From assembly GCF_001577365.1 (NCBI RefSeq), contig NZ_CP014513.1, forward strand, positions 4,092,001 to 4,156,000: 64,000 nucleotides of DNA. The letters are read 5' to 3'. The notes under the pieces are model-generated. The model made no database searches. It saw nothing but the letters and a program-made list of their open reading frames with translations, and had not been told where the DNA came from. Source of the DNA: Frondihabitans sp. PAMC 28766. Its GTDB lineage: Bacteria > Actinomycetota > Actinomycetes > Actinomycetales > Microbacteriaceae. Shown in pieces: positions 16,162 to 25,641 of the stretch (the stretch's first letter is position 1; each line of letters starts with the position of its first letter). The translations under genes were made by a program, and so were the position numbers.

Positions 16162-17618
16162 ATGTCGAGTTCGACGACGGTGGGTTCGAGGAGTAGTTCG
16201 GGGGGCCCGGTCAGAAGCCTCGTCCCGGCGCGAATGGACCGGCTGCCGTGGACGAAATTCCACTGGTCGATCATCGTCGGCCTCGGCATCTCGTGGGTGC
16301 TCGACGGTCTCGAGATCCAGATCGTCGCCTCGAACGGGTTCTCGCAAGAGTTCCACATGTCGTCGGGGCTCATCGGCAACCTGGGCACCGTCTATCTGCT
16401 CGGCCAGGTCGCAGGCGCCCTCGTCTTCGGTCGCCTCTCCGACAAGCTGGGACGCAAGAGGCTCTTCATCCTGACCCTGGTGATCTACCTCATCGGCTCC
16501 GGCGTCGCCGGCCTCTCGCCCGCCGTGTGGTTCCTCTTCATCTTCCGGTTCATCGCCGGCGCCGGCATCGGCGGCGAGTACGCCGCGATCAACTCGGCCA
16601 TCGACGAGCTCATCCCGTCGAAGTACCGCGGCCGCGTCGACATCGCCGTCAACGGCACATACTGGGGCGGTGCGGCTCTCGGCGCCCTCGCCAACGTGTT
16701 CTTCTTGAACACCGACTTCTTCGCGGTGAACGTCGGCTGGCGCCTCGCCTTCTTCATCGGCCCGGTGATCGGTATCGGCATCATCTGGCTGCGCCGCAAC
16801 ATCCCCGAGAGCCCGCGCTGGTTCATGACCCACGGCTACGAGCAGCAGGCAGAAGACACTGTCGACGAGATCGAAGCCCGCGTGAAGGCCGACGGCGGCA
16901 CGCTCACCCCTGTCGACGACAGCCAGGCCATCAGCGTGGTGCGCACCGACAGCATCAAGTTCGGCCAGATCTGGCACACGCTCTGGAAGGTGTACCCGAA
17001 GCGGACCGTCACGGGCCTGTCGATGATGATCACGCAGGCGTTCCTCTACAACGCGATCTTCTTCACCTATGCGCTGGTGCTCGAGAACTTCTATCACACG
17101 AGCCCGTCGTCGACGCAGTACTACTTCTTCCCCTTCGCCATCGGCAACCTGATCGGGCCGCTCGTGCTCGGCCCCCTGTTCGACTCGATCGGGCGGCGCA
17201 AGATGATCTTCGGCACCTACGTCATCTCGGGTCTGGTGCTCATCGTGTCGGCCATCCTGTTCGACCAGGGCGTGCTGACCGCGGCCACTCAGACGATCTT
17301 CTGGTGCGTGGCGTTCTTCTTCGCCTCGGCGGGCGCCTCGAGCGCCTACCTGACGGTCTCGGAGATCTTCCCCTCGAGATCCGCTCGCAGGTCATCTCGT
17401 ACTTCTTCGCCATCGGCCAGATCGCCGGTGCGGTCGCCCCGTCGCTCTTCGGAGCACTGGTCGGCAACGGGACGGCGCGCGGGCCACTGACCATCGGCTA
17501 CTTCATCGGGGCCGGAGTGATGATCGCCGGCGGTATCGTCGCGGCGATCTTCGGCGTGGACGCCGAGCGCAAGAGCCTCGAGACGATCACCACACCGCTG
17601 TCGGTGGTGAAGCAGTAG
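16162..17618 (+). CDS. MFS sugar/organic acid transporter, interrupted by a 1-base deletion
   Basis: About 485 aa when repaired. ATG 16162 follows AGGGAG. The protein reads normally in one frame to TVSEIFP, then the family-typical continuation LEIRSQVISYFFAIGQ appears in another frame. One base is missing at about 17370-17373 in a CCCC run (TTC CCN CTC expected). Motifs include GRLSDKLGRKRLFI, GGEYAAINSAIDELIPSKYRGR and PESPRWF, typical of sugar-porter or MHS-type symporters. Everything after the deletion is intact to the stop, so a sequencing or consensus error is more likely than decay. Confidence 0.85.
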
Positions 17619-17639
17619 CCGCGCATCGCACGCCGGCGT

Positions 17640-18338
17640 TCAGTCGCCGGTGCTGACCACGGGCTCGACCTCCGAGAGGTCGAGCCCTAAGTCGATCAGG
17701 CGAATACGGCCGCTGAGCCCGGCCGCGGGCTCGAGCAGCAGCCCGGCCTTGACGGCCCCGAACGTCACGGTGACGAGGGCGGGCAGCACGAGCGGGTCGG
17801 GCACGGAGCCGTCGTCGACACCGATGCCCGAGGGCAGGTCGACCGCGACCACCGCGGGTGCCCCCGTCATGCGCATCAGAACGCTGGGCCGGATCGCCTC
17901 GACCAACGACCGAGCGCGACCGCGAAGCGCAGGATCCTGACCCGTTCCGGTGCCGAGGATGCCGTCGACGATCACGTCGACACCGTCCGTCACCGCCTCG
18001 AAAGCCGCGTGGCCCGGGTCGGTGTCGCGGTGGTCGGCCGAGGCCCCGGCTGCGACTGCCGCGGCGAGGCCCCCTTCGTGCCAGTGGGTGCCGGTGGTCA
18101 GGATGCGGACGGTGTGGCCCTGCGACGCGAGTGCGGCTCCCGCGTAGAGAGCGTCGCCGCCGTTGTCGCCCGAGCCGACCAGGAGGAGGACGACGCCGGC
18201 GGTGGTGCCGCGATTTGTGAGCACGGCCGTGATCTCTTCGGCGAGGCCGTGGGCGGCGCGCTGCATCAGGGGCTCGCCGGCGTCGAGAAGGGGCTTCTCG
18301 GCCGCACGCACTTGGGCGGCCGTGTATCCGTTCGTCAT
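17640..18338 (-). CDS. nnrE: NAD(P)H-hydrate epimerase (YjeF N-terminal domain)
   Basis: 232 aa from ATG 18338 (MTNGYTAAQVRAAEKPLL); an upstream in-frame ATG at 18428 would run through a repeat element and is unlikely. Diagnostic motifs are LLVGSGDNGGDALYAGAAL, VIVDGILGTG and VAVDLPSGIGVDDG. The enzyme repairs R-NAD(P)HX by epimerisation so that the dehydratase can restore NAD(P)H. Only the epimerase domain is here; the ADP-dependent dehydratase domain often fused to it must be elsewhere. Confidence 0.88.
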   Translation of the reverse strand: MTNGYTAAQVRAAEKPLLDAGEPLMQRAAHGLAEEITAVLTNRGTTAGVVLLLVGSGDNGGDALYAGAALASQGHTVRILTTGTHWHEGGLAAAVAAGASADHRDTDPGHAAFEAVTDGVDVIVDGILGTGTGQDPALRGRARSLVEAIRPSVLMRMTGAPAVVAVDLPSGIGVDDGSVPDPLVLPALVTVTFGAVKAGLLLEPAAGLSGRIRLIDLGLDLSEVEPVVSTGD

Positions 18339-18355
18339 GACGACAGTGTCGTCGG

Positions 18356-18420
18356 TCGGCGGCGCCTTCGCCACCGGATCCCGTACAAGCCGGTTCCACC
18401 CGGTGGCGCTGACACCGGCG
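18356..18420. repeat. 65-bp direct repeat, copy 1
   Basis: Begins TCGGCGGCGCCTTCGC and ends GGCGCTGACACCGGCG. It is about 85% identical, with one indel, to 19241-19306. It lies between nnrE and the alpha/beta hydrolase start. Internal GGCGCC/ACCGG and CCGGTGGCGC segments can pair as a hairpin. Confidence 0.7.
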
Positions 18421-18442
18421 ACGATCACGCCAGAATGGTCGG

Positions 18443-19240
18443 ATGCGTTCGATCACCCGCAACCCGACCGACGGCACCGAGATCGCCTACGAGGTCTCAG
18501 GCGAAGGCGAGCCCCTCCTGCTCGTCCACGGCTCCGGCCTGTCGAAGGGCACCTGGCGCGGCCTCGGCTACATCAGAGACCTCGAGCGCGACTTCACCGT
18601 CATCGCCGTCGACCTGCGTGGGCACGGGCGCAGCGGCAAGCCGCACGACGCCTCCGCCTACCAGCCGCCGCGCTTCATCGAGGACGTCGACCAGGTGCTC
18701 GACGAGGTCGGGTCGGGGCCGGTGCACTACGTCGGCTACTCGATCGGGGCCCGCATCGGCCTCAGGATCGCGGCCGCCACACCGGAGAGGCTGCGCACCC
18801 TCACCACTATCGGCGGGTCTTTCGAGTCGATGACCGACCAGATCGGCCGCACGTTCTTCCCCACCTGGCGCGAAGCTCTCGACTCCGGTGGCATGGAGGA
18901 GTTCGTCACGGAGTGGGGCATGTTCCGGCACGAACCCATCGACCCGGCGACGGCGCTCGCCTTCCGGGCCAACGATCCCGTAGCGCTGCGTGCGTACTTC
19001 GAGGGCATCGAGGCGGCGGCGCCCCTCGGCATCGACGGGGCCGCGCAGATCGTCGTGCCGACACTGCTGCTCGCCGGCACGAACGACGTCGACCGGTTCC
19101 GCCAGTCGCAGGAGGCCGCGCGGCGCACAGCCCACGGCAGCTTCTTCGAGCTCGTCGGGCAGGATCACGCCTCGTCGCTCCTGCCCGTCGACGACGTCAC
19201 CGACCTCATCCGTACCTTCTTGGAAATGCAGGATTCATAG
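18443..19240 (+). CDS. Alpha/beta hydrolase
   Basis: 265 aa. Fold landmarks are LLLVHGSGLSKGTWRGL (oxyanion, about 25-41), VIAVDLRGHGRSGKP, the nucleophile elbow YVGYSIGARIGLRIAA with Ser near 100, LLLAGTNDVDRF for the acid strand, and QDHASSLLP with the final His. The family covers esterases, haloperoxidases and ring-cleavage hydrolases; the substrate is not indicated. The gene sits exactly between two copies of a 65-bp direct repeat; its stop codon abuts the second copy. Confidence 0.82.
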   Translation: MRSITRNPTDGTEIAYEVSGEGEPLLLVHGSGLSKGTWRGLGYIRDLERDFTVIAVDLRGHGRSGKPHDASAYQPPRFIEDVDQVLDEVGSGPVHYVGYSIGARIGLRIAAATPERLRTLTTIGGSFESMTDQIGRTFFPTWREALDSGGMEEFVTEWGMFRHEPIDPATALAFRANDPVALRAYFEGIEAAAPLGIDGAAQIVVPTLLLAGTNDVDRFRQSQEAARRTAHGSFFELVGQDHASSLLPVDDVTDLIRTFLEMQDS

Positions 19241-19306
19241 TCGGCGGCGCCTTCGCAACCGGAGACGCGTACAAGCCGGTCTCGCCCGGTGGCGCTGACA
19301 CCGCCG
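19241..19306. repeat. 65-bp direct repeat, copy 2
   Basis: Begins immediately after the hydrolase stop codon and matches 18356-18420 at about 85%, with identical GTACAAGCCGGT and CCCGGTGGCGCTGACACCG blocks. It lies between convergent genes. Confidence 0.7.
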
Positions 19307-19344
19307 CCGCTGCCGCGCCGTCACTCGGCAGGGCTCCCGACGAG

Positions 19345-20112
19345 CTACGACATGCCGCCGTCGACCTCCATCGTCGAGCCGGTGACGTAGGAGGCGTCGG
19401 GGCCGGCCAGGAAGGCGATGGCCGCGGCGATCTCGGTCGGCTCGGCGAAGCGCTGCAGCGCCGTCGGCACCCTCAGCTGCACCTCCTGCGGCAGGTCGCG
19501 CAGCAACGGGTGCGTGTAGAGGGAGGCCACTTCGGCCGCCATGTCGGTGTTGGTGCCGCCGGGGGCGATGGCGTTGATCCTGATGCCGCGTGCCCCGAGC
19601 TCGGGCGCGAGGTTGCGCACCATCGCCTGGATCGCCGCCTTGCTGGCCGCGTAGACGGAGTGCTCGAAGACGCTCATGCGTCGGCTGACCGACGACATCA
19701 GGATGATGCTGCCGCCCTCGCCCATCACCGCAGCAGCCGCCTGCGCGGCGAGCAGCTGAGCCGTCACGTTGATCGAGAAGACGTCGTCGACCTGCTGCTT
19801 GGTGATCGTCGGCAGAGCACCGAAGTGCTCGATGCCGGCGTTGCTGACGAAGACGTCGAGGCCGCCGAACTCGGCGACCGCGGCTGCGACCAGCGCCTCG
19901 GACACGCCCTCCTCGCCCACGTCGCCCTGCACGGTGATCGCGCGACCGCCGACGTCGCGGATCGAGCCTGCCACCTCGTCGGCCGCCGACGCGCTCGACC
20001 GGTAGTTCACGACGACGGCCGCGCCGTCGGCCGCCAGCCGCCGTGCCACGGCCGCGCCGATCCCTCGCCCTGCTCCGGTGACGACGGCCGTGCGGCCCTC
20101 GAGTGCCGTCAT
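19345..20112 (-). CDS. SDR family oxidoreductase
   Basis: 255 aa from ATG 20112, with AGGAG seven bases upstream. Classical short-chain dehydrogenase motifs are TGAGRGIGAAVARRL for the cofactor, NAGI near residue 88, a catalytic Ser in LMSSVSRR, YAASK (Tyr/Lys) and the C-terminal YVTGSTMEVDGG. An Asn rather than an acidic residue after the second strand (VVVNYRS) suggests NADP preference. It is a FabG-like reductase; no substrate clue from neighbours. Confidence 0.85.
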   Translation of the reverse strand: MTALEGRTAVVTGAGRGIGAAVARRLAADGAAVVVNYRSSASAADEVAGSIRDVGGRAITVQGDVGEEGVSEALVAAAVAEFGGLDVFVSNAGIEHFGALPTITKQQVDDVFSINVTAQLLAAQAAAAVMGEGGSIILMSSVSRRMSVFEHSVYAASKAAIQAMVRNLAPELGARGIRINAIAPGGTNTDMAAEVASLYTHPLLRDLPQEVQLRVPTALQRFAEPTEIAAAIAFLAGPDASYVTGSTMEVDGGMS

Positions 20113-20230
20113 GCTGTGCTCCTGTCTCGTGAAAGTCCTCCTCCACGCTATTCGCCGCCGGGCCCGGAGATACAGACGGACGACAGGTGACGTTGGGGCG
20201 GCGTTCATTCCGCCGGGCTACGTTCTCTCC

Positions 20231-20530
20231 ATGGTCGCCCACCTCAGACTCGCCGAACGGCCGATCGGCACGCTCGGGCCGATCGCCTCCGAGTCCGACG
20301 TGCACTTCTTCTGTGTGGGCCGCGATCGGTGGTCGATCTACGATCGGCGGCTCGACCCCGCTGTGCCCGACGCCTTCCTCGGGCGGCTGCAGCGCATCGC
20401 CGGCGTCTACGAGATCGGCTTCGCCGACGCCTCGCGCCCCCGCGTCTACTGCGCGAGCCTCGCCGCAGCGCGCACCGAGTTCGTCGAGGTTCGCGTCGGT
20501 CGCCGCGCGGCCCTCCGCATCGTCGACTGA
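20231..20530 (+). CDS. Hypothetical protein
   Basis: 99 aa from ATG 20231, no recognised family, no membrane segment or signal peptide. Mixed alpha/beta composition with VHFFCVGRDRWSIYDRR and ADASRPRVYCASL. It shares orientation with pepM18 40 bp downstream. Coding status is moderately supported by frame bias and lack of a better alternative. Confidence 0.5.
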   Translation: MVAHLRLAERPIGTLGPIASESDVHFFCVGRDRWSIYDRRLDPAVPDAFLGRLQRIAGVYEIGFADASRPRVYCASLAAARTEFVEVRVGRRAALRIVD

Positions 20531-20570
20531 AACCGAGATCGCAGAGCCCGGGTAGGGCATCCTGGTGGGG

Positions 20571-21881
20571 ATGACTCTCGACCAGAACCCCCACCTCAGC
20601 GACTTCGCCTCGTTCATCACCGCCTCGCCGACGTCGTACCATGCGGCGGCCGAGGCCGCGAGACGCCTCGAGGCCGCAGGATTCGACGCTCTCGACGAGC
20701 GAGACGCCTGGCCCACGACCCCGGGCCGCCGCTTCGTCGTGCGCGACGGTGCCGTGATCGCGTGGGTGCAGCCTCGCGCCGCCACCCGCACGACCCCGTT
20801 CCGCATCGTGGGCGCTCACACCGACTCGCCCTCATTCAAGCTGAAGCCGAACCCCGACACCGGCGCCTTCGGCTGGCAGCAGGCCGGCGTCGAGGTCTAC
20901 GGCGGACCGCTCTACAACTCGTGGCTCGACCGCGACCTCGAGTTCGCCGGCCGGTTGGTCACTCGCGACGGGGACGTGCGCCTGGTGCGCACCGGCCCCG
21001 TCCTGCGCATCCCGCAGCTCGCCGTGCACCTCGACCGCGGCGTGAACGACGGCCTGGCTCTCGACCCGCAGCGGCACCTGCACCCGATCGTCGGGCTCAG
21101 CCCGGTGGCGGGCAGGGCGAGCCGGGGCGACGACATCCTGGCGGCCCTCGCCTCGCTCGTCGGCCTCGACCGTGACGACGTCGCGGGCCACGACGTGCTC
21201 GTCGCCGACACCGCGGCGCCGCAGCTGATCGGCTTCGACGACGAGCTCTTCGCGAGCGGCCGCATGGACAACCTCTCGAGCGTCCACGCCGGGCTCATCG
21301 CCCTGATCGCAGGCGCCGACGCTCTCGACGACGCAGCCGACATCGCCGTCTTCGCGGCCTTCGACCACGAAGAGGTCGGCTCGGAGTCGCCGTCGGGCGC
21401 GGGCGGCCCCTTCCTCGCCGACGTGCTGGCGCGCATCGGGCTCGGCCTCGGAGGCGACGAGAGCGACAGGATGCGCTCGTTCGCAGGCTCCTGGCTGCTC
21501 TCGTCCGACGCGGGGCACGTGGTGCACCCGAACTACCCCGAGCGCCACGACCCCGCCAATCACCCCCTGCCGAACCGCGGGCCGCTGCTGAAGATCAACG
21601 CGAAGCAGCGCTACGCGACCGACGGGGTCGGCGCAGCCGAGTGGGCTCGGGCCTGCGGGCAGGCCGGCGTGCCCTTCCAGCCGTTCGTGTCGAACAACGC
21701 GGTGCCGTGCGGCTCGACGATCGGGCCGATCAGCGCCACGCGCCTCGGCATCCGCACGATCGACGTGGGGCTCGGCCTGCTGTCGATGCACTCGGCGCGC
21801 GAGCTCTGCGGTGCCGACGACCCGGCGATGCTCACCAAGGCCGCGGGTGCCTTCCTGGCCCCGGAAGACTCTGTCCAGTAG
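20571..21881 (+). CDS. apeB: M18 family aminopeptidase
   Basis: 436 aa from ATG 20571 (a GTG six bases upstream is also in frame). M18 metal and catalytic motifs are GAHTDSPSFK with H83, MDNLSSVHAG, DHEEVGSES, SSDAGHVVHPNYP, NAKQRYATD and the C-terminal LGLLSMHSARE. These dinuclear zinc enzymes form large dodecamers and release N-terminal residues, often acidic ones, from cytosolic peptides. Length matches the family. Confidence 0.9.
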   Translation: MTLDQNPHLSDFASFITASPTSYHAAAEAARRLEAAGFDALDERDAWPTTPGRRFVVRDGAVIAWVQPRAATRTTPFRIVGAHTDSPSFKLKPNPDTGAFGWQQAGVEVYGGPLYNSWLDRDLEFAGRLVTRDGDVRLVRTGPVLRIPQLAVHLDRGVNDGLALDPQRHLHPIVGLSPVAGRASRGDDILAALASLVGLDRDDVAGHDVLVADTAAPQLIGFDDELFASGRMDNLSSVHAGLIALIAGADALDDAADIAVFAAFDHEEVGSESPSGAGGPFLADVLARIGLGLGGDESDRMRSFAGSWLLSSDAGHVVHPNYPERHDPANHPLPNRGPLLKINAKQRYATDGVGAAEWARACGQAGVPFQPFVSNNAVPCGSTIGPISATRLGIRTIDVGLGLLSMHSARELCGADDPAMLTKAAGAFLAPEDSVQ

Positions 21882-21956
21882 TCTCCGAATCACGTGCGCC
21901 GCAAGGCGCCAGCGGGTCACGCTGGGTGGCCGGACTCTGACGAAGGGCTCTTCACC

Positions 21957-23663
21957 GTGACAACGACCGCCGATCGCAACGCCACCTCTTCGACCAACAG
22001 CGACTACGACCCCACGGTGCTCCGCGGGGTCTTCGAGCACCACTACACCTACGCCAACGGTGTCGAGCGCAACATCCACCGCTACGCCGCGCGCACGGCG
22101 CTGACAGACTCCGATACCGGCCAGAGCTGGACCTACCGCGAGCTCGGCGAGGTCACCGGCCGCCTCGCCGCCGGCCTCGCCGAGAACGGCGTCGGGGTCG
22201 GCGACGTGGTCTGCTACCAGCTGATGAACCGCCCGGAGTTCGCCTTCCTCTACGTCGCCACCCAGGGCCTCCGCGCCGTCGGATCGCCGATGAACTTCCG
22301 TCTCGCCCCCGGCGAGACCGCCTTCATCCTCGATGACTCCAAGCCGGTCGTGTTCTTCTTCGAGGCCCCCGACGCCGCCCTGATCGCCCAGGCGCTCGAG
22401 ATCGCCGACCACCGCCCCTCGGTGCTCGTCGCGGTCGGAGACGAAGACGTCTCGGCCGTGGAGGGGGCGGTGCCCTTCTCGTCGATCCTGAAGGAGGGCG
22501 CCCCGTCGTTCACCGCGCCCGAGGGCGGCAGCACCTGGGATGAGACGACGCGCCTCTACACGTCGGGCACCACGGGCCGCCCGAAGGCCGTCCCGCTGAC
22601 GAGCCTCAACGAGGTGCTGACGGCCCACGACGTCATCATCAACATGGCGCTGACGCCCAAAGACAAGACGATGAACATGTCGCCCTGGTTCCACCGCGGC
22701 GGCGCCTACTGCGCCGGCCCCAACACGGTGTTCTACATCGGGGCCGAGGCGGTCACCCTCCCGCGCTTCGACGCCGGCACCGTGCTCGACCTCGTGCAGA
22801 ACGAGGGCGTCACCTACGTGATCGGCGCGCCGACCAACCTCGAGCGCCTCGCCGACGTGCAGGAGGCGACGCCCCGCGATCTGGGCACCCTCAAGGGCAT
22901 CGTCACCATGGGCGCGCCGTTCGAGCGGAACGCGGCGCTCCGCTACCAGAAGGTGCTCACCCCGAACATCTCGAACGGCTACGGCACCACCGAGGCGTTC
23001 TGGAACACCTTCTTGCCCGGCGACGAGCTGACGAAGTACGCCGGTGCCGCCGGCCGGGCCTCGATCGACGACGACGTGGTGGTCGTGGCTGTTAGCAGCA
23101 CCGGCCTCGGCGATCCTGCCGACCAGGTCGCGACCGACGGCAAGGAGATCGGCGAGGTCGCCGTGCGCTCGGTCAAGTCGGGCTACACCTACCGCGGCAA
23201 CCCCGAAGAGGATGCCAAGAAGTTCCGCGACGGCTGGTTCTTCGCCGGCGACCTCGCCACCTGGAACGTGGACGAGGTCATCACCGTCGTCGGTCGCAAA
23301 GACGACATGATCATCTCGGGCGGCGAGAACGTGCACCCCGTGCAGGTCGAAGAGACACTCGCGTCGCACCCCGGCGTGGCCGACTCGATCGTGTGCGGGG
23401 TCGTCGATCAGGAGTGGGGCCAGGTCGTGGTCGCCTACATCGTGCGCAAGCCCGGCGCCCTCGAAGACGAGCAGGAGGCCGCCGACGCCCTCGAGAAGCA
23501 CTGCCACGAGGCGATCGACCTGGCCGACTTCAAGCGCCCGCGCCTCTACTCGTTCGTCACCGAGCTGCCCTACACGGCCACCGGCAAGAAGCAGCACTTC
23601 GTGATGCAGGACCGCTCGCCCCGCGACCTCGCCGAAGGCCGCTTCGTGCGCCCCGCCCGCTGA
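21957..23663 (+). CDS. Acyl-CoA synthetase (AMP-dependent ligase)
   Basis: 568 aa, GTG 21957 preceded by GAAGGG. Adenylate-forming core motifs: TRLYTSGTTGRPKAVPLT (phosphate loop, about 198-215), NGYGTTEAFW, DGWFFAGDLATW and VVGRKDDMIISGGENVHPVQVE, and the C-terminal catalytic Lys region TATGKKQHF. The sequence pattern fits ligases for medium-chain or aromatic acids, but the acid cannot be read with confidence. It stands alone, followed by an imperfect hairpin at 23669-23703. Confidence 0.88.
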   Translation: MTTTADRNATSSTNSDYDPTVLRGVFEHHYTYANGVERNIHRYAARTALTDSDTGQSWTYRELGEVTGRLAAGLAENGVGVGDVVCYQLMNRPEFAFLYVATQGLRAVGSPMNFRLAPGETAFILDDSKPVVFFFEAPDAALIAQALEIADHRPSVLVAVGDEDVSAVEGAVPFSSILKEGAPSFTAPEGGSTWDETTRLYTSGTTGRPKAVPLTSLNEVLTAHDVIINMALTPKDKTMNMSPWFHRGGAYCAGPNTVFYIGAEAVTLPRFDAGTVLDLVQNEGVTYVIGAPTNLERLADVQEATPRDLGTLKGIVTMGAPFERNAALRYQKVLTPNISNGYGTTEAFWNTFLPGDELTKYAGAAGRASIDDDVVVVAVSSTGLGDPADQVATDGKEIGEVAVRSVKSGYTYRGNPEEDAKKFRDGWFFAGDLATWNVDEVITVVGRKDDMIISGGENVHPVQVEETLASHPGVADSIVCGVVDQEWGQVVVAYIVRKPGALEDEQEAADALEKHCHEAIDLADFKRPRLYSFVTELPYTATGKKQHFVMQDRSPRDLAEGRFVRPAR

Positions 23664-23668
23664 CCGAG

Positions 23669-23703
23669 CATCCGCGGGGAGTCGACAGAGACTCCCCCGG
23701 ATG
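23669..23703. terminator. Stem-loop terminator after acyl-CoA synthetase gene
   Basis: CATCCGCGGGGAGTC pairs with GACTCCCCCGGATG around a 6-base loop (one bulge). It begins 5 bases after the stop codon. No T-run follows, as is common for high-GC actinobacteria. Confidence 0.65.
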
Positions 23704-23777
23704 TAGGCGGTGTGGTACCTGGGCATGATGCCGGGGGGCAAGGGCCTCCCTAGCCTGGGGCGCATGGAGTTCACAGA

Positions 23778-24740
23778 ATGATCCAGGCCAGCAACCTCTC
23801 GAAGCGCTACGGCGATCGCCTCGCCCTCGACGACGTCTCGTTCGAGGTCCGACCCGGCCTCGTGACGGGCTTCCTCGGCCCGAACGGCGCCGGCAAGTCG
23901 ACCACGATGCGTCTCATCGTCGGTCTCGACCGCGCCACCTCCGGCGACGTCACCGTCAACGGCCGGCACTACGCCGACCACCGCGCCCCGCTGCGCGAAG
24001 TCGGTGTCCTCCTCGACGCGAAGGCGGTCCACCGCGGCCGCAGCGCCTTCGACCACCTGCTGGCGATGGGCGCGACCCACGGCATCGGCAAGAAGCGCGT
24101 CGAAGAGGTCATCGCCCTCACCGGCCTCGAGTCCGTCGCCAAGAAGCGCGTCGGCGGGTTCTCGCTCGGCATGGGGCAGCGCCTCGGCATCGCCGCGGCC
24201 CTGCTCGGCGACCCCGACACCCTCATCCTCGACGAGCCGGTCAACGGCCTCGACCCCGAGGGCGTCGTCTGGGTGCGCAACCTCGCGCGGCACCTCGCCC
24301 GCGAAGGCCGGACGGTCTTCCTGTCGTCGCACCTCATGAGCGAGATGGCCCAGACGGCCGACCACATCATCGTGCTGGGCCGCGGCCGCGTGATAGCCGA
24401 CGAGTCGGTCGACACGATCCTCGCCCGGGCCAAGGGCGACGGAGTGCGCGTGCGCACCCCCCAGGCCGCGACGCTCACCCCGCTGCTGACTTCGCCCGAG
24501 GTCACCGTCACCGGCACCGCGGCCGATCTCCTCGAAGTGCGCGGTCTTCCGTCGGCGCGCATCGGCGAGATCGCGGCATCCGCCGGCGTCGTGCTGCACG
24601 AGCTCACCCCGCTCGACGGCTCTCTCGAGGACGCCTACATGGCTCTCACCGCAGACGAGGTCGAATACCGCGACACGTCCGCTCCCACCGGGGCAGAAGC
24701 ACCCGTGCCCACCGCCGCCGAGACCGAGGTCGTCCGATGA
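23778..24740 (+). CDS. ABC-2 type exporter ATP-binding protein
   Basis: 320 aa. Walker A GPNGAGKSTT (about 36-45), signature FSLGMGQRLGIA, Walker B LILDEPVNGLDPEG and the switch His in LSSHLMSEM are all intact. After the ATPase core come about 100 residues typical of BcrA/drug-exporter subunits. The stop overlaps the permease start by 4 bp, so the two are co-translated and together form one exporter. Relatives confer resistance to peptide antibiotics or export unknown compounds. Confidence 0.9.
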   Translation: MIQASNLSKRYGDRLALDDVSFEVRPGLVTGFLGPNGAGKSTTMRLIVGLDRATSGDVTVNGRHYADHRAPLREVGVLLDAKAVHRGRSAFDHLLAMGATHGIGKKRVEEVIALTGLESVAKKRVGGFSLGMGQRLGIAAALLGDPDTLILDEPVNGLDPEGVVWVRNLARHLAREGRTVFLSSHLMSEMAQTADHIIVLGRGRVIADESVDTILARAKGDGVRVRTPQAATLTPLLTSPEVTVTGTAADLLEVRGLPSARIGEIAASAGVVLHELTPLDGSLEDAYMALTADEVEYRDTSAPTGAEAPVPTAAETEVVR

Positions 24741-25609
24741 GCACCGCAACCGCCCCCGCGACACGTCGCGATCACGCCAACCTCTCCCGCCTCACGTTCG
24801 GCGGCATCCTGCGCTCCGAGTGGATCAAGCTGCGCTCACTCCGCTCCACGTTCTGGTGCTACCTGTTCATCCTGCTGATCGACGTGGGCTTCGCCCTGCT
24901 CGTCTCGCACCTCATCGGCGACGCCGGCAGCCGCGGCCCGCAGAGCCGCATCTCGACCTCGAGCGGCCCGTCCGAGGCGATGGCCGTCATCACCGCCGGG
25001 CTGACCCTCTCGGTGCTCATCAGCGCCGTTCTGGGTGCCCTCCAGATCACGGGCGAGTACGGCACTGGCATGATCAAGTCGACCATGACCGCCGATCCCC
25101 GACGTTTCGGCGCGATTTTCGGCAAGGTCCTCGTCTTCGGTGTGAGCTCGTTCGTGGTGGGTCTCGTCTCGCTCGTGATCGCCGCCCTGGTCGCGACTCC
25201 GGGGCTGAACAGCAACCACGTCACGTTCGACTGGAGCGACGGGCAGGTCTGGCTCGCCCTCATCGGCGGGGCGGGCTACATCGCCATCGTCGGCCTGATC
25301 GCGTTCGGCCTCGGCGCGCTCATCCGCAGCACAGCCGGTGGCATCGCCGCGGCGATCGGGTTGGTCTTCATCCTCCCGATCATCGGATCGATCTTCAGCT
25401 CGCTCTCGTCGGTCACCTGGATCACGAACGTCATCGCATTCCTCCCGAGCAACGCGGGGCAGAAGATCTACGCCTACGGCGCGGGCACGTCGAGTGTCAA
25501 GAACGGCCTGATCACCCTCGACACGACGCAGGGCCTGCTGGTGCTGCTCGGCTGGGCCGTCGTCATCCTGGCGATCGCTCTGTTCAGCGTCAAGCGCCGC
25601 GACGTCTAG
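24737..25609 (+). CDS. ABC-2 type transporter permease
   Basis: 290 aa with six predicted membrane segments, beginning near YLFILLIDVGFALLVSHLI and ending with LVLLGWAVVILAIALFSVK. The N-terminal ILRSEWIKLRSLRSTFW is the usual cytoplasmic entry of exporter permeases. Overlaps the ATPase gene by ATGA. A short palindrome CCGACAGGTGTCGG lies just after the stop. Confidence 0.88.
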   Translation: MSTATAPATRRDHANLSRLTFGGILRSEWIKLRSLRSTFWCYLFILLIDVGFALLVSHLIGDAGSRGPQSRISTSSGPSEAMAVITAGLTLSVLISAVLGALQITGEYGTGMIKSTMTADPRRFGAIFGKVLVFGVSSFVVGLVSLVIAALVATPGLNSNHVTFDWSDGQVWLALIGGAGYIAIVGLIAFGLGALIRSTAGGIAAAIGLVFILPIIGSIFSSLSSVTWITNVIAFLPSNAGQKIYAYGAGTSSVKNGLITLDTTQGLLVLLGWAVVILAIALFSVKRRDV

Positions 25610-25641
25610 TCGCCGACAGGTGTCGGACGTACGATGAGGCC

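Noticed and set aside
17368..17376. Programmed frameshift in the MFS gene
   Set aside because: No slippery heptamer or downstream structure of the usual type, and similar deletions in five other unrelated genes point to consensus error.
20832..24764. 1310-residue minus-strand open frame opposite apeB, the acyl-CoA synthetase and the ABC ATPase
   Set aside because: Shadow frame of three real genes; composition (Asp, Arg, Val, His) is typical of antisense high-GC frames.
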